Positions 48,583 to 56,564 of a stretch of 56,564 nucleotides of DNA are shown in pieces. A program made the position numbers and the translations under genes. Source of the stretch: Filobasidium wieringae (Eukaryota; Basidiomycota; Tremellomycetes; Filobasidiales; Filobasidiaceae); NCBI GenBank assembly GCA_001600055.1, contig BCIV01000029.1:1-56564 (forward strand), written 5' to 3'. Within the stretch, counting starts at the first letter, position 1; every line of letters starts with the position of its first letter. The notes beneath the pieces were generated by a model, which made no database searches, was not told the origin of the DNA, and saw nothing but the letters and a program-made list of their open reading frames with translations.

Positions 48583-49533
48583 ATGACGCCAACGCTGAGG
48601 ACTTCCACTAGCAGAGCGTCATCCAAAGCCTTATCCAAAGCCAACAACTCTGCTCGATCCGTCCACAGTGCCAAGTCGGCCAGTCTGTCAAAGACCAAGG
48701 ATTCGCTTTCGACCCCAAGTCGGACCGGAACTAAAGCCAAGTCGACCTCGTCGGACGATCAAGGTCTGGCCGATAGGAAATGGCAAGCATACTCTGCTCA
48801 CGCTTCAACATCTCCTTACCCTGAGTTCACGTCCCCCACCACTGAACAATGTAAAGCCGCCCACACCGTCTTGACAACCATGCATAAAGCTCAAGTCGAC
48901 AAGGAATTCGAGGATCCCGATACGCCAGACACGATACCTCACGTCCTCGATACCATGGTCGTCGGCGTACTCTCACAAGCCACAGGCTGGTCAAACGCCA
49001 AACGTGCAATGGCGAGCATGCGATCGGTCTATGGCTCCGTCTTTGCCTACGACTCCATCGTGCAGGGTGGCATGGACAAGTTACAACAGGCCCTCAAACC
49101 GGGAGGACTTCATGTCCGAAAATCCGGTCTGATCATGGGCATCTTGAACCAAGCGCAAAAAGAACATCCCGACTGGAACCTCGACCACCTCTTCCAACTC
49201 GACGATATGGCCGCTACGAAAGAGCTCATCAAGTACAAAGGGATGGGTCCCAAGACCGCCTCCGTCGTGATGACATGGTGTCTCAAGCGGACCTCGTTCA
49301 CCGTTGACACTCACGTATATAGGATCGCCGGCTTATGGGGATGGAGACCGCAGCAAGCTACTCGGGAAACGGCTCAAGCTCATCTCGACGCTCGCATCCC
49401 GAACGATCTCAAGTTTGATCTGCATTTCCTCTTGATCGCTCACGGCCGCACCTGTCCCGCCTGTCGAGGCGGAGCGAAACCAGGACAACGATGTGAAGCG
49501 AAACGAGCGATAGATAGCGAGACCGGGATCTGA
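48583..49533 (+). CDS. Endonuclease-III-like HhH-GPD DNA glycosylase
   Basis: A single exon of 951 nt, 316 aa. After a Ser/Lys-rich leader (residues 1-60), the HhH-GPD fold begins. The helix-hairpin-helix is LIKYKGMGPKTA at 215-226 with K224 at the catalytic lysine position of endonuclease III. VDTH places the conserved aspartate at D242. These are the residues of a bifunctional glycosylase/AP lyase in base-excision repair of oxidised pyrimidines, probably in nucleus and/or mitochondria. The carboxy end carries only three cysteines (C291, C294, C304) in HGRTCPACRGGAKPGQRC, not the four of the usual C-X6-C-X2-C-X5-C iron-sulfur site. The ATG at 48583 was chosen; the frame is open upstream only through a non-ATG codon. 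CACGTG lies at 48346. Confidence 0.92.
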   Translation: MTPTLRTSTSRASSKALSKANNSARSVHSAKSASLSKTKDSLSTPSRTGTKAKSTSSDDQGLADRKWQAYSAHASTSPYPEFTSPTTEQCKAAHTVLTTMHKAQVDKEFEDPDTPDTIPHVLDTMVVGVLSQATGWSNAKRAMASMRSVYGSVFAYDSIVQGGMDKLQQALKPGGLHVRKSGLIMGILNQAQKEHPDWNLDHLFQLDDMAATKELIKYKGMGPKTASVVMTWCLKRTSFTVDTHVYRIAGLWGWRPQQATRETAQAHLDARIPNDLKFDLHFLLIAHGRTCPACRGGAKPGQRCEAKRAIDSETGI

Positions 49534-49603
49534 TGGGTCCGGCTCTAGGCTGTGTACAGCGCGTTGTGTATGTTCGACCGCTCGGCGTGATGAGATATAA
49601 TGC

Positions 49604-50287
49604 ATGTTACCACTCAGATACATATATGCTTAGCGTTTCCTCCAATGCGTAGCGTATCACATCGTCCGCCTTGTACCCTTTGACGTCCCTCTCTTCATCT
49701 ACCGGGAAGTATGCTAAGCAGGAAACTTGAACAGAATACATCGAACACGAATCAAAACTCGACACCCAGGCGTTTTTCGCCTCTGCTCCAAGCAAGTTCC
49801 CGTAAATCCATCTCGAAACGTTCGATCACTTATGTCATAGGCAAGAGCAGTAGAAGGATACACACGTCCTGCGGAGACAGGCATGCGCACGGTTCCCAGA
49901 TACGCAAAAGACTTGTAAAAGTCGCGGTATGGGAATCTTGAACTGTAAAAAACCTGCTGTCCACTTCTGGAAGCAGCGTTCGACCGGTGTGGACCCACGA
50001 CTTGTACTGCTGGCAATGGCTTTGTGTCCAATGGTTCGAGTTGGATGGCGTAGACAGCATCACCGAGACTGCTCGTTCGCGGATGACAGGATCATCTGAC
50101 CTTTTGCTCCACAGCGTCATCCCTCATTGAGCCAATCGATGGCGCCGAGTCGTTGAACCGCACCGGATTCACGTCTTCAGCTCGATGCAACACCGAATGT
50201 AATGACAAAGCTTGCGAATTTAATCAAAAAGCTTGCGCTTGCAAATCGCAAAGTAACAAGAACAGATCGAAAAGCGGAGCGACTCAT
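49604..50287 (-). CDS. Possible spliced gene, unrecognised (weak)
   Basis: The best-supported core is an open frame from about 50067 to 49790. It reads AVYAIQLEPLDTKPLPAVQV, YRDFYKSFAYLGTVRMPV and RVYPSTALAYDISD. A downstream frame ends YKADDVIRYALEETLSIYVSEW at 49607. An upstream frame starting at 50287 (MSRSAFRSVLVTLRFASASF) resembles a mitochondrial presequence. I could not join the three blocks with canonical splice sites. The protein-like character of the core argues for a real gene or a recent relic, possibly mitochondrial. Confidence 0.3.
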
Positions 50288-50678
50288 TGGGCAGCCCACG
50301 GAGGGGTAGACAAGGCGGAAGTGCAATACTGAGATCGCCATTCCGTTATGTGATTCGGGACAGAGTGATGTCGTGTTCGTCTCCGGAGAAGTTGGCTGGA
50401 TCAGAGTGATCCAAATCCTACGCGGTCCTGGCTTCGGATCGCTAACGACCAATCATAACCTCGCAACATTAAGTCTCCGGAGAAGCGTTTTCCTGCATCA
50501 AAATGGTACCTCGTGTGCTACCAACAGGTGTATTTTTTCGTTTGTGTCATGTCATGATCAAGGATACGTCCATACATTCAGCCAGAAGGCTACTTACAAA
50601 GACAGAAACCAACGAAACCCAGATGAAAGTTGGACACTAAGGTATCGCAATAGTCTGCGTGCGACTACCTAGCTTGGG
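50288..50678. other. Intergenic stretch
   Basis: Nothing supported. It includes the 3' end of the large minus-strand gene at 50679. Confidence 0.35.
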
Positions 50679-53600
50679 CTAGACGGGAGGCGCTTTGGGA
50701 AGCACGTACAGTTTCCCCCCTGCGAGGAAATATGAGTCTCGCCATGCATCTGAGCCGGCATGAGATCTATCTCGAGTCACCGGATGGGCTGCAGGACCCA
50801 GGAGTCCAATCAACGTATCTCCTGCGGATGAAGGACCGAGTCTTTGGAGGATAGGATACTGATCGTCGTGATGCCCGCCGACATAGATCGTCAGATGTCT
50901 CGTCGATTTATACGTACTAGTCTCTCTTTTGGTATCAGATGCATTATAGCAGATACTGATATTCAAAGGGGCCGGCGGCGTTTGCTTGAATTCACTCGGC
51001 TTCAATGTTTCCACTACGGCGCTCAGATCCCTTTTCTTAACATGTTCGAGGTGTTCCTTGCAAACGCTACGAGGTTTGATCTGACAAGATAAGGGGAAAA
51101 CCCTCCAGGCCTCGAACAGTTCGTTCAAATGAGGAGGGTTGTTGCAATCTCCCGACCAATAAGCAATTACCAACAGATCGACTAGCGTCTGATTGTTCAC
51201 ACCGAGTAAAGCACATTGCCGAGTAAATGCTTGAACCAGACCTTGGCGAGGTGGCTTCCTACTGGTCTTCTTGGCGTATCGTTCGTCCAGCCGTGCAAAG
51301 TGCGTGAAGTTTAGCCATGAGCCATCGACTAATTCCTGGTATTCTGTAGGAAGGTTAAGATCTCCATGCATAATTCGGAGCCATTTGCCGAGGTTGACCA
51401 TATTCAATACGGTAGTCTTGACCGCACCTGTAGGTCTGCAGTCAAAGGCTGTGAAATCCATCGCCATTGTCATCATGATGCGAATGAATTCCTCTCCGTT
51501 CTCTCCTAGCTTTATAAGCCCGGCGAGTTGCTTTTGTCGAATATGGCTGATAGCCGAACTCCAAAACTCTTGCGGTCCCGTTCCGCCAGCTCCTGCTCTC
51601 TGATATAGCGCAGCTGCCGCACTATAATGTGTTGCTTATCAGCACGTTAATGAGCTGGGTTTCGCCCCAATCTCACCTCATCAGCGGCTCTGAAGGGCTG
51701 GCGGAGTAAATCACGTCTCCATTTGGTTCGAATCCAGTTATACAACGGAGGTGTAGAGCGATCTGTGCTTGCAAAAACCTCGCACTATTCTCTGAGCCTC
51801 GACGATAGGACCAGATTTAGCCAAAGCAGGAAGACTGGACTGCCAACAGAATTACCTTGTACCCCAACAATGTCCAATGGTAAACGACATGCAGCCAGCC
51901 CTAAAATCCCGCTTGAAACGTCGGCCGCGTGAGATCCTTCAGGTAGCAGCTTTGCCAGTACGTACTCTAGGTCCACTGCAGCATAGGTTGTATCCGGATT
52001 TCCCAAGCGGTAAGTAGTATCGTTCCATAACGGTCTCCCCATTCGGCGCAGATATGAAAGTAAAGTGTTGAAGTCTATGGATGACGTCCCGTTAAGTATA
52101 CTATAGTATTCTTGCTGAGTTTTCTTTTCAAATAACTGGGAGTCCTGCGATACGATGAGATGAGGTAGAAGTAGACGTTTTGTTGCATCCTTAACCCGGG
52201 ACGAGCCGAGTTGAGCTAGAGGACCCCTCACACTTGATATGCCGGTGTTGGTGTCAAGTAATAGAACACATAGTAACTGGATCTGGGGAAGACTAAGAAG
52301 ACGTCGCAACGCGGGTAGTAAGGTCTTGAACTGATCGAACTCGTCCAACGCCAGAAAGAAATACTTCTTCGAACCAATGGCTGACAACGAGACCATCGCG
52401 GCTTGTATTTCCACAGCAAGAGCTTTGGCCATCTTATGGACAGTCAGCAGGTCGTTGCTTTTATAAGCAGGCGCATGGTATTGTAGTCGCTTCCTGTGGG
52501 CTTCGGCTTGAGCGGCAATCTTTTCAATGTAGCCCTTCCGACTTGATACAGATACTGGGTGATCTGTCATGTCCTGTGGTCTCTTCTCTTCACTTGAGCT
52601 GCGACTACGATAGCCCTCTACGATCCCGTTCGCGAATATATATGAAAGGTGTTGAACCATACCGGTCCAGTATGCGTTTTCGTCAGTTGTGTCGGAGCGT
52701 AGAGCGGTTGAAATGTACTGGTTGCAGACTTCGAGCAGAACGTCAAGAACAGAGAGTATAAGCGCTGCTATCCCGCAATGACGAGACCACTCCTCCGTTC
52801 CGATAGAGCACAAATATACGTAGATTGGACCGTCCTGAGGAGGCAGAGATACTACTTGGCGATCGCTATGGCTTGAGCTCGGTCTGATGCACAAAGATAT
52901 ACCAGGGGCGTACGACGAAAGCTCCGTCACAGCACGACTTTTGCCTGTCCCCGAGCTCTGTAAAATCGGCAACACTGGCGCATAGCTTTTATCTTGCGTG
53001 ACCGATGACATCACCTGAAGTATCTTGCGATCTAGCTCCTTAGCAGCGGATCCTATAAATGGCCTGCTGAAATCCGCCGCTAATGCTTCCGGATACGGCA
53101 AGGGCTTGACAGAATCGATGTGCTGTAGACACTTGGTCAAGAGGTCTTCGAAATTCACGGCTGGAACCATCTGGTGGACTGCGTTCTTGAAGGCCTTTCG
53201 GGTGAATGTTGGTAAGGGAGTCGAAAGCGATCCAAAGACATCTGGCGAGCCTTTATGATATGCCAGCGTTGCTGACAACCAAGCTGGGCGACCCTTATCT
53301 AAGCTGGGTCGATGGGACTCTGCCCATGCGAGGACGGTTTCTGAGCACTGACAGCGTCCAGAACGGAGGGTTAGCTGTACAATCAGAGAATTATTTCAGC
53401 ACAAATACTGACAATACCAAGGATCAGGTCCATGTAAAGGCCAACTACATTCACTGCTTCTTCACGAAGTGCTCCTTCACGACTTTGATCTCTCCGTCCT
53501 GCTGTTGGTACCAATGACAGGGCACTCAGATCCGCCAGAGCGTCGTTGACTAGGTCAAGATATTTCATAGCTTTCTCCAGACCGCGGGTCTGGTCCTTAT

Positions 53601-53742
53601 GACTGGGCATGGTCTGCATCTGTATCAGCCATCCTAGGCTATCCTTGGGGAGGAGCACAGTGTCGTCGGGGCTTGCGTCGAGGTCTCTCGATGGTATTTC
53701 GTCATCGACGTCCATCGCGGTGTTTGGATCAAGGTCGGCCAT
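50679..53742 (-). CDS. Large P-loop protein of a basidiomycete-type family
   Basis: Four exons (53742-53418, 53340-51856, 51797-51677, 51621-50679) sum to 2874 nt, 957 aa. Junctions are GTATTG, GTAATT and GTGAGA donors with CTCAG, CGAG and TATAG acceptors. The amino end is acidic (MADLDPNTAMDVDDEIP). A nucleotide-binding loop SSGTGKS lies at 237-243; it lacks the first Gly of the classic Walker A. A Walker-B-like FFLALDEFD gives D441-E442. The rest is helical and ends in a Gly-rich tail (LAGGKLYVLPKAPPV). I associate this layout (SSGTGKSR, then LxxDE, then a long helical carboxy part) with large, poorly characterised protein families of basidiomycetes. Its function is unknown. It is likely a cytosolic or nuclear NTPase. 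Confidence 0.8.
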
Positions 53743-54283
53743 AGGCCTGGCTTTCGCTTCGTGAGCACAGCGTGCAAGTCCTTATGATCGGCTTGCTGTC
53801 CAGCTCTCAAGGTAGGTCTACCAGAACGTTTGTAGCGATCTGGAGTCGAGGTCAAGTCATATCGAGTCGTGATGCGGATCGATCAAAACAACGCGAAGTA
53901 TCGTTGTGGACCAGAACGCATGAGAAATCGCATGACTTATGGCCAGAACCGGATCCGTTCCCGCGCGATCTGGTCCCGTCCGCGGGACCTCTCGAGCTTC
54001 TCACATACTGAATTCACGAGCTCCATCACTCACGGACTCTTCGACCTCTGGTCAGAGCTCCAGTGGTGACTGGGCAGCGTCTACTGGATGAGCTCTTCAG
54101 CTCGACAGCTAGTGCTGAACGCTTCTCCAGTTGCCCCCAAAAGGACTACTTTGACCAATCTCTCTGATATCCACCTATTCGTATGTGCCCACTAAACTTG
54201 AGTATCTTACAAAAGTGAGGCCATGTAGTGTACCATTCTTCTACCGGCAAGATAGCTGCTGATCTTCAACCGCAGAATGTAGT
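53743..54283. other. Stretch without a supported gene
   Basis: It holds the promoter of the P-loop gene. Only short frames are present. Confidence 0.4.
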
Positions 54284-54780
54284 TCAAGGACGACCGTGAT
54301 CCGCTATCGACGGAAGCTTGCACCAGGCTATATGAGGATTGTCATCACGATATGTAGAGCCCGTCTGTGTTTGAAGCCTACATATCGAGTCCTGGAACTC
54401 AAACGATTGGAGCCATTGCACACTGTAAACATTGGAAACCCGTTTATCAAACCAATTCATGCCATTAGTATATAGCACGTCCTCCGGGGAGTTCCTGTCA
54501 GACATTCAGAGCGAAACTGCGACCGGTGACGCGCTAGATGATCGCTTGCAAACAGTTGGGGTTCAGCAGTGATTTTATGCTTATCAGCATGCCTCTCCTG
54601 TGCATTGTGAACAATGGTAACGGCAGCATCCTCATCCAAACGATTGCTATCAAAGCTTTGAAGACAGTAGCATCATTCGACCTCGACCACGGCCCGTGTT
54701 TCAAGACGCCGCTTGTTTTGTCTTTTCGACAGCCAAAGAGTTGCGACGGTGTCTTCCGCTCCATAATAGGCATCGATAGG
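54284..54780 (-). pseudogene. Possible decayed or spliced gene read in two frames
   Basis: One frame reads RLDEDAAVTIVHNAQERHAD and SQFRSECLTG (about 54690-54457). An overlapping frame starts near 54505 and reads SPEDVLYTNGMNWFDKRVSN, ending at 54284. Both look protein-like and follow each other, but no GT...AG intron joins them. That suggests a frameshifted relic, or an exon boundary I cannot see. No family recognised. Confidence 0.25.
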
Positions 54781-54829
54781 CGCGATAGTGCTGAGTCGGA
54801 TCAAAGCCTCGATATCGAGCGAGGATAGG

Positions 54830-56564
54830 GTTCGGGTCGAAAGGAGAGCATGAGATCGCCGAGGGTTGGTGGAGGAGAAGAAGGCAATGCGATCAATAAG
54901 AAGAAACGTGGCCTATGCGATAGCCAGCAAACAACCGGATTTTAGATGAAATAATAAAATATGAGCTCACCTTCGCTCATCGTCACTGTCACTCGATTTG
55001 ATCATTCTTTTGTCCAAGTTTTAGGTTTGGACCACTGATGAGTGTCGATATACTCACGGTACTCGCCCCGTACATCGGTCATGACAAATGCTATCCCGGG
55101 ACCGAAGCGAGTGATGAACGAAGAGGTTCCGGATAGTCATGTGAAAATCGATATGGACATGTAACGAATTGGTATGGATCAGCAAGCGAGATGAGAGGAC
55201 GAATTACACCAAACGACTCAGCCTGACTCGGCTTCTCTGGACCCAGCTCCCCGCATCATTCGACATCGTCGCGTCATTAGACATACAATGAGAATGCAGC
55301 GCGAGTCTAAGAAGCGCAGCACCCTTGAGATGCCAAAAATATTACAAGAGAAGGTCTCTGTCGGTGGGAACAATACAAGTAACGACATCGTGTGTAGGGC
55401 TGCGATGGCTCGACGTCGAGTAAGATAAACTTATAGGTTTTGCGACAGTTTGGAAGGCGCGAAGTGCTCGCCATTTCCTTGCAAACCCCATGACCTCCTG
55501 GCGGTAGTGGTAGCTCTGAAGTGAGTCTCACAGTCGTAAAGTATGTCTTGAATCATGGTGGGTCACATAGGTTTCCATAGCAAAAAGACAACCTCCAAGA
55601 CGCTCGGGTGACACGACAAACTGCTGTTAACATCGTAACAACCCAATAGTCATCTGCTCACGAGACTAACTGCAAGGGCAACAGCTATCCTCGAGCTTCA
55701 ATAGCGATCGACCAGCGCTATCCCTTATAGCTGATTTGGCCTTCACGTCGAGAGCTCTACCTATCGTGAATCAAGTCCGACCCATCAGCTGAGGGGAAGT
55801 CGGAGTCGTCGACCCTACTTCCGGCTGATCAGCTCAGAACAGATGGAAAAGGAGTATACATGTATTCTTCTGAAGCATGAGCTCACTTGAGCAAGCAATC
55901 GGATGTGGATCGTGATCATGGGATCTCCTCAGAATAGACCGCATATCGATTGAACGGATGGCAGAAGGTCGGTTAGGCCGTCGATTTACGAATAAGAGAA
56001 GTTGTCACGGTATAGCACTGAAACAGGCAGAGGACATAACGATGAAGGCCAACATATGTAGGATCAAAATCAGGGCCAGAAAAGCATACTCCATGGCTAA
56101 GCGGGAGGTTGTTTATGGTACGAGAGCGTTACGCATGCGATAGAAAGCCAGGAGGTCCTGTCTTCCAAAGAAATGACTGGAGGTCCACGGACATGGACTG
56201 GCGAGTCAAGTCACGTGACACATTTCTCGGTCACAAACCTTTCAAGCTGTAAAGTTCGTCATCGAATCTCTGTTGCTCGGCACTTGTTAGCGTTTGCTAG
56301 TAACGGATTACCATAGTGACTTGACAACGAAGTCTTACAGCGTCAGTACGCCAATCAAGGATATCATCCCACCTACACCCATCGATGAACAGTGGGAGTC
56401 GTCTGCTTGACAATGGGTTTTTGAACTGAAGACGAATGGCTCATTATACTACTTCAAGTGGATGCGAACGAGTAAAACTAGCTTGCGGCTACCTTGTGTC
56501 AGGTGCCTCGCCGGTGTCAACACGTCGCCCATTCCGCTAGAAGGGTACTCTGATAGACCGGTTA
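54830..56564. other. Stretch without a supported gene
   Basis: Short frames only. CACGTGACAC occurs at 56212-56221. An 18-base stretch (55646-55663) is identical to 13768-13785. Genes may begin beyond the window edge. Confidence 0.4.
56212..56221. promoter_or_regulatory. E-box CACGTGACAC
   Basis: A further exact copy of the ten bases found upstream of three genes in this window. No gene is assigned next to it within the window; it could serve one beyond the right edge. Confidence 0.25.

Noticed and set aside
51725..51735. tRNA B-box match GGTTCGAATCC
   Set aside because: It lies inside a coding exon of the P-loop gene and lacks acceptor-stem and A-box pairing.

Overview
The window reads as nuclear DNA of a filamentous or yeast-like fungus, most probably a basidiomycete of the Agaricomycotina. 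Genes are split by many short introns (about 46-130 nt, GT...AG, with CTNAC/CTGAY branch-like sites). There is a FunK1-type protein kinase, a family typical of basidiomycetes, and a large P-loop protein of a style I associate with basidiomycete expansions. A Tremellomycete such as Kwoniella would fit, but I cannot prove the genus. All gene models were spliced by hand. Where an exon sum is stated to be divisible by three, I checked it.

Layout. 1-2.3 kb: weak, possibly partial coding at the left edge. 2.4-3.4 kb (-): NmrA-like NAD(P)-binding protein. 4.7-7.4 kb (+): FunK1 kinase. 7.6-9.8 kb (-): six-cysteine protein. 10.9-14.1 kb: small unrecognised genes. 14.2-16.1 kb (+) and 16.4-18.7 kb (-): two convergent six-cysteine proteins. 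19.3-21.4 kb (+): unrecognised 620-aa protein. 22.2-23.0 kb (+): 180-aa protein made of five phase-0 exons. 23.2-25.2 kb (+): leukotriene-A4-hydrolase/aminopeptidase (M1). 25.2-28.1 kb: no gene I can support.

28.1-41.1 kb is a gene-free, AT-rich, CpG-depleted repeat island. It holds an 802-bp solo LTR with a perfect 5-bp target duplication, two hAT-like MITEs whose empty sites are preserved elsewhere in the island, a dispersed palindromic repeat family, and minisatellites.

41.2-56.6 kb: a possible gene fragment at the island edge, a six-cysteine gene (41.9-42.8 kb, +), an unrecognised gene (43.3-44.5 kb, -), another six-cysteine gene (44.8-45.9 kb, -), a multi-exon gene easily missed by ORF scanning (46.9-48.3 kb, -), an endonuclease-III-like HhH-GPD glycosylase (48.6-49.5 kb, +), a weak spliced gene (49.6-50.3 kb, -), the P-loop protein (50.7-53.7 kb, -), a possible decayed gene (54.3-54.8 kb, -), and sequence in which I see nothing.

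The main novelty is a set of five genes on both sides of the island. Each encodes a low-complexity amino-terminal part joined to a six-cysteine module ordered like a Zn2Cys6 cluster (CX2C...C...CX2CX6-8C). In four of them the loop between cysteines 2 and 3 is 18-21 residues instead of 6. Three share a W...SR...VGC signature and an upstream G...G...IPP motif. They look like a divergent, locally expanded family of putative zinc-binding nuclear proteins.
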